The position numbers and the translations under genes are program-made. A stretch of 64,000 nt of DNA from Ficedula albicollis (lineage: Eukaryota; Chordata; Aves; Passeriformes; Muscicapidae). The notes under the pieces were generated by a model. That model saw only the letters and a list, made by a program, of their open reading frames with translations. It had not been told where the DNA came from and did no database searches. Where the stretch lies: positions 4,503,026 to 4,567,025 of the forward strand of contig NC_021678.1 in the NCBI RefSeq assembly GCF_000247815.1, in the 5' to 3' direction. Below are positions 1 to 11,743 of this stretch, in pieces. Every line of letters starts with the position of its first letter. The stretch's first letter is position 1.

Positions 1-1048
1 AAATCATTCCTCTGCTCAAGCAGCTGGCCCCATCCTGGGGCTGGTTTCTGATGCCACCTCCCAGCCCTGTTTTAGACAGATTTTTTCAAATGCTGAACAG
101 ACCATTTACAATGTCACTATATCACTGTCTCATTGCACTGAAAAATCTGACAAAGATTATTCCTTCATCAACACCTAAGAATGGGTTCATTATTCCACGG
201 CTTTGTTGATCCTGGTAATTAAAGCAGCTAAACACATCCAACAGCCCAAACCCAACAATAAACATGAAGCCAACAGCCAATCTCCCCTGCTCATTCTGCT
301 GCCTTTGATCTCCCCTCACAGCAATGGCTTCCCCAGCTTCATCCAAAGAACACTTCCCAGACTCTGATTTGATGACAGACTAAGCCAATAACACTTGAAC
401 TTCTTTCAGATCCTTCTGTTTGCAAAATCTGAATGCTTTAAGACTCCCTAAGGTTCACCCCCCAAGTATATTCAGGTTTAAATTCCTTTTGACTTTGCTG
501 GAGAAATTGAAGCTGGGAAAGCTATAACTCCAGGACTCCGCAGGAGAGCTGGGGACCATGGCGAAACAGACTGGGAACAGCAAGCTGACTCAGCTCTTTT
601 GTCCCTATTCCCATTTTCCCTGGCTCATCCACCTGCAGGGACTCTCCTGTTTATTCACACTGAGTTTATAAACTCTAAGCAGCACTACAAAATAAAATGG
701 GAGGAATGATGGGAAACTCCACAGAGCTCTGAATCTCCCTCATTTGTTTTTCAAGCTTCTCCTAAAAACCTCTTTTTGCAATTTCTTTGCTTAAAATCAA
801 GATTCCAAAACTCAGAGGGGGAAGAAAAGATGCCAGTGAAGGAGTATTTTGTGCCTTAGCTGCCAAAGCAAACAGCAAGAGACAGAGACAAACTATCCTG
901 TAGCTTGTCTCTCCCATCCCTATCCCTTGATTTTTCTGCAGCAAACAGTGCTGTATGCATTTGAGCACCGTTCCTCTTGGAAAGCAAAATCAAGTGCAGG
1001 AAAAGCCTTTTGCTGTTCTAATTCCCTGGTCATCATCTTCTCTTCAGA
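1..1048. other. Unique AT-rich non-coding DNA
   Basis: No repeat family, RNA gene or coding exon is recognisable. The short open frames are below 120 residues, overlap on both strands and show no domain or splice context, so they look like chance frames. Confidence 0.6.
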
Positions 1049-1513
1049 GAATCACAGAATTCCAAAAAGACCTTAAAGCTCATCCAGTGCCACTCCCTGC
1101 CATGGGCATGGACACCTTCCACTACCCCACTTTGCTCCAAGTCCTGTCCAACCTGGCCTTGGGACACTTCCAGAGTTGGGGAATTCAAGCCTCTCTGGGT
1201 GAGGTTCTCAATTTTCCCCAGTTTCCCAGCAACACAAAGAGAATTCTGCACTCAGCCTTCCAGGCTCTGAAGGAATTCAAACACACTCTTGGCTGGGGAG
1301 AATATTATTCTTGATATTGCAGAAGCGTAGCAGGAAAGTCAGACTCCTCCAAAGGCTTCTGTGGAAAGATTTTGAGGTAACAACAGCCCTGAAAAGATTT
1401 TGGGGCAAAAACATCCCTGATGCACTGCTGGAAGTATACCCAGGGCTGGGCAGGGAGGTGAGCTGGAGGATCTTGGCTGCCAAGAAGCCACAGGCAGGAA
1501 CAGAGAGTGAAGG
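1049..1513 (-). mobile_element. Divergent CR1-tailed unit, left arm of an inverted pair
   Basis: The left end reads GAATCACAGAATTCC followed by AAGACCTTAAAGCTCATCC and CCATGGGCATGGACACC. This is the reverse complement of a CR1 LINE 3' end, so the element lies on the minus strand with its 3' end at the left. The inner part (about 1190-1513) does not match the usual CR1 body from memory, except for a weak CCAGTTTCCCAGCAACACAAAG stretch that may be an eroded CR1 segment. The whole unit is repeated in inverted orientation at 1873-2272 at roughly 80% identity by eye. The left arm carries about 35 extra bases near 1362-1396 and a 26-bp direct repeat (1474-1499 and 1514-1539). It could be an old CR1 subfamily or a composite repeat; only the CR1-type tail is secure. 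Confidence 0.65.
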
Positions 1514-1872
1514 TGGCTGCCAAGAAGCCACAGGCAGGACCAGACCTGGGATGAACTCAGCTGCAACTGCTCCACTTGCCAGTCCCTGTTCCTGTTAGTC
1601 CATCCCCATTTGGTCATGCTTCTGGATTTATCCGGATGTGAGGCAGTGCTGGGGGAGCCCTGCTCTGTACAAGGTGGGACAGAGGCAACATCCCAGCCTC
1701 ACCCTGGGGTCCACACACCCCCAACCACCTGTTCCTGCAGAACAATGCAGCCCTTTCTCATTCCAGAGATGCACTCCTCTCGTTTCCACTCAGACTGAGC
1801 CTTAATTCCACTTTACTCTTCTTCTGATCCCAACAATCTGTCCCCATGTCTGCCCTGTCCTCAGCTGGGTGA
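1514..1872. other. Spacer between the inverted arms
   Basis: About 360 bases lie between the two arms, beginning with the second copy of the 26-bp direct repeat. The rest is unrelated to the arms as far as can be seen. No gene or recognisable repeat is visible. Confidence 0.5.
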
Positions 1873-2272
1873 GCCTTCACTCTCTGTTCCTGCTGTGGTT
1901 CCTCTGCAAGCGAGATCCTCCAGCTCACCTCCCTGCCCAGCCCTGGATGCATTTCCAGCAGAGCCTCAGGGCAATTGGTTCCCCAAAATCAGAAGCCTCC
2001 AGGGGATCCTGTTTGACTTTCCTGCTACACTTCTGCAATATAAAGAATAATTTCCTTCCCAGCCTGCAGTGTCTTTGACTTTCTTTCAGAGCCTGGAAGG
2101 CTGAGTGCAGAATTTTCTTTGTGTTACTGGGAGACTGGGGAAAGTTGGGAAACTTGCCCAGAGATGTGAGGACTCCCTAACCCTGGAAATGTTCCAGGTC
2201 AGGTTGGATGGGGCTTGGAGCAACCTGGGATAATGGCAGGGGTGGGAATGAGGTGGGCTTTAAAATCCCTTC
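1873..2272 (+). mobile_element. Divergent CR1-tailed unit, right arm of an inverted pair
   Basis: Its reverse complement aligns with 1049-1513 over nearly the full length. Shared blocks include CACTCTCTGTTCC, CACCTCCCTGCCCAGCCC, TTTCCTGCTAC and TTCTGCAATAT. The right end, with GGTTGGATGGGGCTTGGAGC and GGTGGGCTTTAAAATCCC, is a CR1 3' end on the plus strand. The last roughly 30 bases expected of the CR1 terminus are missing. The two elements are therefore head to head with their 3' ends outward. Confidence 0.65.
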
Positions 2273-4795
2273 AAGCAGTAGTAGAACAATGCTTGAGAAA
2301 CCTTTGGCCTTTTCATCCCAGTTCTCTTTGTTACTCCAGCACTTTGTAAAATACCAGCACCCAGAGCGTGTTACTGACAGCACCTTTCATTTTAATACCA
2401 TTTAATAAAGAATGGTTCAGGTCTTGCAAGGAAATTATTATGTCTGATTTATACCTTGAAACTGCATGCTGGAATTTCTGAATGCTCTGGGATGTTTTTA
2501 GAACATTGAAAAAAAACCCAAAAAAAACTATTAGTGGGGAACACCAATTTCTGCCATGTCACACTTTCAAGGATGTGTTGCCCCTTGGGCTCTGGAGACA
2601 GCTGGGCCAAGGGCAGTGGAGCAGGATACTCTTTTCTGCCCTTGGAATGTGATCAAGAAACTGGGACAATGTTCTATTTGCCAGCTCTTGGTGGGGGCCA
2701 CGTGCTGGTTTTGGTGTGAATTGTGCTAAATTCAGTCTGGTGACAAAACTTGACTTAACATCCTGAGAGTGAGGCCAAGACTTGGCAGAGAAGCTGCTAA
2801 ACTGACCTGGTGATATAGCTCTGGCAGTCTCTTTAAAGCTACTGAATTCCATTCTCACTTTCTAATGGGCAGGTTGTTCCCCGTGGAGTATGTGAAGGTT
2901 CTTCCCCTGGTTTTTGGATCCCTCAGGGATGTTGAGGTTAAGAGGAACAGATGAGCATTGGTCTGGCAGAGTTACACCAATCTCTACTTAAAAATTTCTT
3001 TTTGCTTGCTTTAATATGATTTCTCCCAGAAGAGAGAACATTTCAACATTCCCAAATTCGAGGAAATATGCCATTCCAGTTTGGAAATGTCTGAATTGTT
3101 AGTGACCTTAAAAGTTTGCACTGCTGCAAGCACAGAGGGGCAATTTCCTTTGGGAATCACAGCCAAGGCTCTGATCTGGGGGGAAGACACACCAGGGTAT
3201 GCTGCCTTCATGGGAGCCATGTGAAGGAGAAACTAATTCAGGGAGCAGAAGAGCTAATTTGGAAGAAAATCAACCTGGCCAGAATTCTACTCCCATTAGA
3301 TTAAAAAAACACAAACCCAAAAACTCTATTTGATTCCAGACAAATCAATTCAGCCAATACTGGGCTCTGAGAGTACCTGAGTGGTTGGAGTAGCCTGAGG
3401 ATTATCTCAGTCTTCATCAAGGTAAACAACCCAGGAGCATTTTTAAACAGCGATCACAGAGCTTTCAAATGGTGATGAAAGAAAAAGAGGTGATTTAGAT
3501 CTAATCCCATTATGGGTCAGCTCCAGCACTGGGAGGTTTTTATTTCTGGCTGTGCTGCTGAGAACAGAGAGCCCAAGCCAATATCTCTGTACCCACCTTT
3601 CCCACCCAAGCCAGGCTTCTGCTGTTCTGGCACATCCTAGGGAACACCACCAGCCCTCCCCTCCCCTCCAGACCCTCTGCTCCCCCGTCCGAATAACCTC
3701 AGCTGAGTTGTGGAAAATTGCATATTTATGTATTAATTACTGCCTTAAGCAGCAATTACAAACCCAAACAAAATTATGCATCAATGGCCAAGTGAGCCAG
3801 GCACTGCTGGAGCTGGGCAGCTCTCTGTTTCCATCCTAAACAGAGGCTCAGGAAGGAATCACAGTTCCAAGAGGTCAGGAATTAAGGAGAACTGTATTTC
3901 CCTGTTGCATTTATTTCACAAATAAACTCAGGACTGTGCCTGTTGTAAATCCTATTCAAGGGTATGTCAAGGAAGTGATAAATGAAGGTGTAGACACTTG
4001 ACAGCATCCTGAGGGATCTGTTAGTACCTGTCTGGGTGGGCAGCAATGTCCTTTTCTGTTTCTGGGTACCCTCTACTCATGTGAAGGCAGAAGAATTCCT
4101 TGAGCTGAGTGCTCAGCGAAGAGGAACTGCTTTTAATCCAACTCTGTTGTATCTTATAAGGAGAACATTAGGATTTATAACACCCTGTCACCACATAAAG
4201 GCATGCAGGGAGGGAGTAGCACAGCAAAGCCATCTGTGGGTAGAATTAATGGGAAGAGCAATGTATTTGTGGGAAATGTATCCTGACTGACACAATTACC
4301 TGGGGAAAAGGAGAGCAAAATTAGACGCGACTCTCTTCACTGTAAAAGTCAGTTCTGATCCAAAAATCCAACAGCCTGCAATTAACAGATTCTATGCATT
4401 TTGTCCTGCTCTGGCTTAAAGCTGATGTGTTCTTGGCAGGGCCTTTCAGGCTGATGCTGACACCTAAATTATCAACCTCTCAACATCTGCCCTTGGGAAA
4501 CATGGCTCTGTTAGTGCAGCATTAAAACCCCCAGGCATTTCTCCCCAAATATTGGAATAGTCATGATCTGGATGAAGGCAGTGCAAGTGCCAAGGGAAGC
4601 CCAGGAATGCAAATTTGGCTTCAGACAACGTAAAGCACCACCAGAATTTCAGAGCTGATCATTTCTGGCACATCCCAATGCACAGGGACAGGCAGAAGAG
4701 CAGCCAAGGAGCTGAGAGGACAAAGCCAGTCAGGAGCTTCCAACAGCAGCAGCTCTGAGGACGAGAGCTGGTGTCTGGGAAGGCACTAGAGAAAA
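2273..4795. other. Unique non-coding DNA
   Basis: AT-rich sequence with short A-tracts (for example 2509-2526). No RNA gene, recognised repeat or credible exon is seen. Confidence 0.55.
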
Positions 4796-5012
4796 GAATC
4801 ACAGAATTATAGAATCCTTCAAGTTGGAAAAGCCCTCCCAGCCCATGGAGCCCAGGCTGTGGCCGATGCCCACCTTGTCCCCAGCCCAGAGCACTGAGTG
4901 CCACCTCCAGCCCTTCCTTGGACACCTCCAGGGATGGGCACTCCAAACCTCCCTGGGCAGCCCCTGCCAAGGCCTGAGCACCCTTTCCATGGAGAAGTGC
5001 CTCCTGAAGTCC
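4796..5012 (-). mobile_element. CR1 LINE 3' fragment (type B)
   Basis: Begins AGAATCACAGAATTATAGAATCC, the reverse complement of the CR1 terminal octamer-like repeats. It continues GGAAAAGCCCTCCCAGCCC, GAGCACTGAGTGCCACC and CCTCCCTGGGCAGCCCC. It is one of several near-identical type B copies (17.8, 36.3, 46.3, 48.0 and 58.2 kb). It is truncated on its 5' side after CCATGGAGAAGTGCC, as is usual for target-primed reverse transcription. Confidence 0.88.
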
Positions 5013-7519
5013 AAGGGAAGAAAATTATTTTCCCTTTCACTCAGAGGGTCTGTACCTCATGAGCACAGACCTCTGTCCTGCATCCTAAATGTACCCACCT
5101 GGCTTTTTCCATACTGGGACCTGTGGTTACTTGGATTAATTCTCCCCGGGTGTTTTACCCTTTTCTTATCCTCATTTCTGTGCTCACAACTCTTGCAAAG
5201 TGGTGAAGATTTCCACCCTTCTTTCTGTTTAAATGCCACAGACCTCACTATAATAGAACGTTTTGCTGTAAGTGACAACTGGTAGTGGCTTATTTGTGCC
5301 TCAAGATTTTGATACCAGACAAATTCTTCTGTGACACTCCAAATCCCCAATCAACTGGAAAATTAAAAAGAATGCAAAGCTGCAGATCAGTGGAAATTCC
5401 TTTTTCCCCTCCATCATCCCCGGCTGAGTTTCAAACCTAGCTGACAAATTCTGGGTACCATGGTGAGCAGAGCCAGCTCCGGTTACCTCTGTGCCTTTTC
5501 TTGTATCACTGCACAGCTGCAGGAACTTCAGGGAGAGCACTTTAGGGAGGATGATTTAGGAACAGATACACTTTGGGGAGGAATGCCCCAGTGCTGAGAT
5601 GCAATTCAACCAAAGCTGCAACCACAGAGCCTTTAAAATTATCTATAACTCTATCTTTTGATCAGGGAAAATAAATTAATGGGTGTGCATGGGAGAGACA
5701 AATCACGGACATAAGGATCATATATAAATCTACAGAGGCTTCATAATTAGTGCACCAGAGATGTGGGATTAATCCTATTCTCCTGGTGGGGGTGGAGATA
5801 CTCATGTGGGAGAGTGCTCCAGTTCAGGTCACTTCTGAAGGACTGTCCTCGTTGTCCCCTGCACACTGCTCTGCACTGCAGGGAGCTCTGGGAGCATGGG
5901 AACTGTGTTCCTGGTGGGCAGAACCATGAAATCCAGCTGTGGCTGTTTCAGCAGCCACTTCAGGCCCCAGGCTGCAGACAGTCTGCATGACTGTACATGT
6001 TGGAGTGATGTGGGGTCCCCAGCAGGAACTGCTCCAACCTACACCACACCTTAGTCACCCAAAAATTCCCACAGTGGACTCCTCACTGGATGTTGGCTCA
6101 GGAGAAGCCCCCATGCTCTAGCCAGCTTTGATTTAACTTCAAAGATAAACCAAAATGCCTTAAAAACACCTCACAGAAGGGTACTCAGAGAAGTCTGGGA
6201 TAGTTTTCTGTACTCAACACCAACATGTTGCCTTTTCCCTGACTGGCTGAGCTGTGGGATTGCAGCAGTTCTGCTGAGTGGTGCCCACTAAAGAGCTAAA
6301 TATGAATTTATATTCATTTCTCAGAGTGATGCCAAGCACCAGCGGGCACAACAAAGCCTGAACTGAAATCTTGGCATGCCTAAAAGCCAATATTTCTATT
6401 TTCAGCCGAGTTTCTCTGGGAAGAGAGGTTCACATAATCATTCCACACCGCTGCCTTTTTGTCCTTCCCCCAAAATCCTTTGATAGCAGCATCAAAGCTA
6501 TTAAGATGCAAATCACTTCAGGAAAGCTGCAGCCAAGACAGAGCAGAGCGATTCCCAAACATCCCTATGAGGGGACATGCTGCAGCTTCACTTCCTGTTC
6601 ATTAAATGTAAGAAAAATCCATGGAAAACTAATTGTTCCCAGTCTCCAGGAGAGGGAAGGGCCCCCAGAGCCCAGTGAGGAGATGGGAACCGCAAGGAGC
6701 ATGGAATTCACCCCTCCTTTTACTCACAGCAAGGCTTTTAGGTTCAGCAGCATTTCTCAATTCATCCACAAGGATGATCTCTCCCTGAAAATGATTTTTA
6801 ACGGGAATACACTAAGAAGGGATAAATAGACAAATATTCGATGCACTGATAGTGTTGTGACATAGCTCTTATCACCTAGAATAAAGCAGGAAGGCTTTTA
6901 GGATGGAATGCTATATCCTGCCTTTGTATCCATAAAAGCTGGAATTTCTCATCACTGTATTAAAACCTGAACTTCTCCCACTGTAAATATTTTTTCCCTT
7001 CCCAGAGAGCATGGAAAACGGTTCTGAGAGCATCTCTGCAGTTCTTTTAAAGCCCAAGCCAGCCACTGCTGCAAGCTCATCTCCCTGAGTCTAACTCCAT
7101 CCATGAGACCTGTAGAGGGCAGTGGATAAAAGAAAATCAAGTGCCAGAAGGAGCCATAAATGTTAAATACAAATTTTTAAAAATTGGGATCTCATCTAAG
7201 GACTTCCTCATATTGAAAATCTTACAGGTAATTCCATGGATTAATGGATTACTACAATGGGATTTTTCCAAGCCCAAATCCCAGGCTCTCAGGCAGATTG
7301 CACTGACAGGCTTTACAGCAGAGCTCTTCCCTTGGGAAATACCTTTTTTTGGTTTTTGTTTTTTCTGGTCCCAACAGAAATTTTGCACCTAAGCTAAAAT
7401 GTGCAGCTGGTCCTCCCAGTGCCATAGTGCTCATGGGCAAACAAGACTTCCCCCCTCCTCCACAGAAAGCAGCACTAAGCCAAGGAACAGGGAAAATACA
7501 GCTGAGCAAAGCTGAGTGT
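5013..7519. other. Unique non-coding DNA
   Basis: No repeat or gene is recognised. A near-palindrome ATGAATTTATATTCAT (6302-6317) could bind a POU or homeodomain dimer, but may be chance in AT-rich DNA. A 152-codon open frame at 6371-6829 shows no recognisable domain. Confidence 0.5.
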
Positions 7520-8290
7520 TTACACAATATACATCGGGGTGACATTAGTGTTCAAATTAATATCAATTTAATATCAAACCAGGCAGGACCCAGAGCAGAA
7601 AGCAGCCTCCTGGATAATTCCTCTGTGGTTTTCAGGCACACTGCTAATAACTTCATTATCCATTTGGCATATACAATTAACTCATTACTGATGGAACATG
7701 TAAAATCCAGGGTAAAACTCCAATTAGGCACAGCAGATAAAAGCAGTACAGCAGGTACAGGATCCTTTGCCTTATCTTGCACATGAGAGCATTAATCAAT
7801 ACAGTACGGGTGCTTACGATCACCTCAGGTCAGCCATGCTGTAGTAACTGCTCCCAGCTTTGTAAACCTCGTGCAATTCCAAAATTGGCTCTGCAATTAC
7901 CACAGGCAGAGCTCTCCATACCTTCGTTAATGCCCTGTTTGTCTCTGGAATGCAGATTAGATCTGCAAAGGCACCAAAAGCACCAGGAACTGAGAAGGCG
8001 GTGAAATATAGCTTAAAAATGTGCGTGTTAAGGTGATGCCAGGGTATTAACACGGCAAGGTCCCGCGGTCTGGAGCTGCTGGGGTGCGGCACTGGGAGTG
8101 CCCTGGCCCCGAGGTGAGTCACTGGTCCCTGCTGCATCCCAACCCCTCCGGAAAGGCAGAGATCAAAGCAGGGAGTCAGCGCTGCACTCCCCTTCTTCCA
8201 GACTCCCGGCTGAGTCACCGCATTATAAATTGCCACTGCTCCCGAGGAGTCAGACACTGACAACTCACTCTTACCTGCTGCGCTTTTAAA
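7520..8290. promoter_or_regulatory. Candidate cis-regulatory block with GATA and AP-1/MARE-like sites
   Basis: A repeat-free stretch. Two GATA motifs in opposite orientation (AGATAA 7735-7740; TTATCT 7772-7777) lie upstream of a locally GC-richer segment (about 8040-8260). That segment has TGAGTCA at 8115-8121, GAGTCAGC at 8173-8180, GCTGAGTCA at 8209-8217 (an ARE/half-MARE core on the other strand) and GAGTCAG at 8247-8253. A TATAAAT lies at 8224-8230. Clustering of AP-1/NF-E2/NRF2-type sites with GATA sites is typical of vertebrate enhancers. That this block is an enhancer is inference, and conservation is unknown. Confidence 0.35.
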
Positions 8291-8792
8291 CCTTGTTTGT
8301 GATGTTTTTATTTTTTCCTCCCCTGCCATCATCTCCTCTCTCTCCCATCAGTGTTCCCTATTGTACCAGTTCCGTCGGATTTAAAAAGAGATAGAACGCT
8401 AATGGATGCTTTTGTAATGCACATTTGTGAACGTAAATACTCACATGGACTTCTGAGCCTTCCTCATACTCTGGCAGGGATGCTGCAGTGTCCTAGAGTG
8501 AGAGCCTTCAGGAATGAAAAACTGGGACAATGCTATTCATGCTCAGAGTGGAATGAAACAAAATCATTTTGCTATCATCTGTTACACAGATCTCTGCATG
8601 TCACAATAATATGGGAACACATTCTGGAGGGGGTTTGCAGAGACTGAAGGAATTTTTCTCCTGGGAGAAATATGTTTTTGGTGATGGCACTCTTCTTTCT
8701 CCAGAAAGCAGAAGGAAATGGTAAAAAAAAAATGAGGAAAAGTCCAAAGTGAAAAAAAAAGGCAGGTGCGAGCAAGAAAAAACAGTAAGAAT
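8291..8792. other. Unique non-coding DNA
   Basis: AT-rich, with A-tracts at 8724-8732 and 8752-8760. Nothing is recognisable. Confidence 0.5.
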
Positions 8793-8879
8793 GGATCATG
8801 GACATGGTGGAATCAGTCCAAGGCTGAACTGGATGATCCTGGAGGTCTTTTCCAACGTTAATGGTTCTGTGATACCGTG
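8793..8879 (+). mobile_element. Short CR1 3' end fragment
   Basis: The sequence AACTGGATGATCCTGGAGG followed by TCTTTTCCAACGTTAATGG and TTCTGTGAT is the characteristic plus-strand CR1 terminus. Only about 90 bases remain, so it is a heavily 5'-truncated copy. Confidence 0.7.
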
Positions 8880-9010
8880 ATTCAAAAAGTGACAACAACA
8901 TAATAAAAACAGAGGGGTGGCAAGGTCCCAGAGTAGCACCTTGGATGGAAATGACACTCGGGAGATCAGAAATATTCTTCTGATTTCATCAGTCACAGAA
9001 GGCGCCAACA

Positions 9011-9303
9011 GCCACATCCACATCCACACCCACACCCACATCCACTGCCAAACCCACATCCACTGCCAAACCCACAGCTGCATCCACATTCACACCCACA
9101 GCTACATCCACATCCACACCCACATCCACTGCCAAACCCACAGCTGCATCCACATCCACATCCACATCCACATCCACATCCACATCCACATCCACATCCA
9201 CATCCACATCCACATCCACATCCACATCCACATCCACATCCACATCCACATCCACAGTCACAGTCACAGTCACAGTCACAGCCACAGCCACAGCCACATC
9301 CAC
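9011..9303. repeat. Hexanucleotide CCACAT-type array
   Basis: Tandem hexamers built on CCACAN. The first part mixes CCACAC, CCACAT, CCACAG and the 12-mer CCACTGCCAAAC in a higher-order pattern. A nearly pure (TCCACA)n block of about 18 units runs from about 9148 to 9256. It ends with four GTCACA and three GCCACA units. Because the unit is a multiple of three, the plus strand reads as His-Ile dipeptides and the minus strand as Asp-Val dipeptides. These frames have no gene context. Confidence 0.95.
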
Positions 9304-10177
9304 CTGCTGAGTGCCAGTCTACCCCACAAAGGAGGGAATGCCTAGTTTTGGGAGGAATGCACTGCTAATGCTGCTTTTGCTCTCTCACACAGAGCAGGTC
9401 ACACTGCACTCCCTACTCTGGCAGCATCATGCTCCCATTTGGCAGGAGACTGTTCCTTTCTTTCCATGCAGCCTTTATTCCAGATTCTCAGTCACACCTA
9501 AGTGCTCTCCAACCAGCCAAGTCCAACTGCTTCAGAAATTCTCCCAATCACAATGACAGGTTGGATCTTCCCATGATGAAAAATGAGTCCCCAGGTGCAT
9601 CATCTGAAAGTCCAAATCTCCTGCTCAGGGGTGAGCCAATGGCTCCCTTGCCCAGTTAGAGAGGCTTCAGCTAAACCCAGGCAGAATTATATCCTGCTCT
9701 ACAAGCAGCCAGCCCAGCAGCTGAGATAACCCTAGTTTTCCTGTCTCTACCACAGGAAAATGACCATGGAATTGAATACGAATGAAGAGAAGCTGGATTC
9801 TTTAAAGAAACCATTTGCTTATGGTTTGCTCCTCTGGGAGTGATCCAAATGCAGCGCTGAAGTTGTCTCCAGCATTCCTGTGACAGAGTTTTCATTTTAA
9901 CCACAGGATTTGTCAGGAAAATTAATCCACAAACACCAGAGGTTTATGTCCAAAAAAGGAGACAGAGGAGTTCTATTACTTTATTTAAATAAAGAGAGAG
10001 GCCATTTCCCCTGGAGTCCCTCAAAATTTGGAGGACACAGCCTCCTTTTTATCCTAATTTCCTGGCTGTATGTCCCTCTCTTGTTCCCGAATGGCTGAGG
10101 TGTTTGAGAGGTACAGACTTTCTGAGATGCCTAATACATGGAACACCTAATACCTAAGACCCCCTTCTAATATAAAA
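9304..10177. other. Unique non-coding DNA
   Basis: No recognised repeat, RNA or coding exon. Confidence 0.5.
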
Positions 10178-10269
10178 TCCTTGCTTTGTCTTTTCCTTGT
10201 GTCACTCAGTGGAATTCTTTATGTCCTTGCTTTGTCTTTTCCTTGTGTCGCTCAGTGGAATTCTTTATG
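10178..10269. repeat. 46-bp tandem duplication
   Basis: Two adjacent 46-bp copies (10178-10223 and 10224-10269), beginning TCCTTGCTTTGTC and ending GGAATTCTTTATG. They differ at one base (CACTCAG against CGCTCAG), which points to a fairly recent duplication. Confidence 0.95.
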
Positions 10270-11369
10270 GAATTTATGGTTCCTCTCATTGTTTCTTTCA
10301 TCTCTCAGTATCCAATTTTATTTAACAGCAGACGGACAGTTTGTTTGTAAAGACAAGTCTCTCATTCCTTTCAGAGTCAATATAAAAAGATAAGTCTCAC
10401 ACAAAAAACTCCAGTTTGTTCAAAGTCACAAATCCAGACGCAGGGATGGCTATACAAAACATTCTCAGTGGAGGTGCTGCAGCTGAGGGCATTGGGAGCT
10501 CTCAGGCTTTGCTCCTGCTCTGGATGTGACCTTGTGAAAGCACTGTTTAGGGAGAAAGGAAGGTCTCTGCTTGTAAATGCGAGTATTTGCTATGATTTAT
10601 CATTTCTGCTCATAAAAATAATTATTTTAAATTATGTAAGATGGGGATGATAACTGTGAAGAACAAAAACCCACAATCTCAGAGGTATTTTTTCCAATAT
10701 ATGGCCTCTCACCTTCAAATTTCTTGACCATATGGTTATGCAGAAAACTTGGTAAAATCAATACTCTAGCAACAAAATTGTGCAGCAGCAGGAAATCATT
10801 TGGCTTGTTAGGCCACTAGCAAATGAGGCAGAGTTTTGTGAATGTACTGTTAATATTCAGACAGGGAGGTAAGTCGCTCAAAAATAAACACATTTACTCC
10901 AAAGACTTCTACAAACAATCACAAATTTATTTTCATTCTCTCATTAGCAAGTACACTGAGAAGCTTCCTGCAAGCATTGCCATTTGTTTTAGCTCATTAT
11001 AATAGCTCATTAATAATATAAATAAAAAACCTGGAATATCCAAGCTAACTTAATGGGAATAGGGGAAAGCTTCAGTCCCTGCCATTAGCACTGCCATTCT
11101 CCAGCTTTAATTGGAGCAAAATGAACTTGTGTCCTCCTACACTACAATTTACAGGTGAAGGAAAAATCCCTGTGTTTGAAATTGTCTGGGTACATGGCGA
11201 AGTCCTCTGCAGGGATAACACATCAGGAATATTTCAAATTATCCAAACAAGTACTGGTGGTGTCCACCCACCTCCTGCTCCAGCTGCACTTTTGGGCAGC
11301 ATCAGCCGATTTAATTCTCAGCCCCACAGCCCTGCTTTGGTCTGTGCTCAGTGCTGTGTTTGTCACAGC
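10270..11369. other. Unique AT-rich DNA
   Basis: Contains TTAAT-rich stretches around 10980-11030 but no recognisable repeat or gene. Confidence 0.5.
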
Positions 11370-11743
11370 ATGGCTGAGGCTGAAGGGAGCTCGGTGGGCA
11401 CCTGGTGGCACCTCCCTGCTCCAGCAGGGCCATCCCAGAGCACAGGGCACAGCACTGTGTGCACACAGCTCTGCAACAGCCCCAGGGAGGAGAGCCCAGA
11501 GGCTCTGTGGGCAATCTGCTCAGGCTGGGCACTGCCCAGGGAAGAAGTTGTGCCTCCTGTGCAGGGGAATCGCTGGGCTCAGGCCCTGCCCGTGGCTCTG
11601 GTGCCATTGCTGGGCCCCCGGAGCAGAGCCTGGGCCCTGCTCTGCCCCTCCCTGCACACAGGGACAGCCAGGGCTGAGGGCCCCTCTCAGCTGGGGCTCC
11701 TCTCCAGGCTGAGCAGCCCCAGCTCCCTCAGCCTTTCCCCATA
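11370..11743 (-). mobile_element. CR1-like fragment (type C)
   Basis: GC-rich segment whose reverse complement shares GCTGGAGCAGGGAGGTG, CTGTGTGCACAC and CTCTCCTCCCTGGGGCTGTT with copies at 32.5 and 56.8 kb. The right end, CTCCTCTCCAGGCTGAGC followed by AGCTCCCTCAGCC, is the CR1 body motif on the minus strand. It is longer toward its 5' side than the other type C copies. Overlapping open frames of up to 207 codons here come from the GC-rich repeat and are not genes. Confidence 0.72.

Noticed and set aside
8224..8230. TATAAAT as a core promoter
   Set aside because: No downstream exon or initiator can be supported; kept only as part of the candidate regulatory block.
7820..8332. 170-codon minus-strand frame over the AP-1 block
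   Set aside because: No recognisable protein family; more easily explained as a chance frame in GC-richer DNA.
8917..9345. His-Ile repeat protein (142 codons) and its Asp-Val complement
   Set aside because: Both come from the hexamer array; there is no unique coding sequence or splice context.
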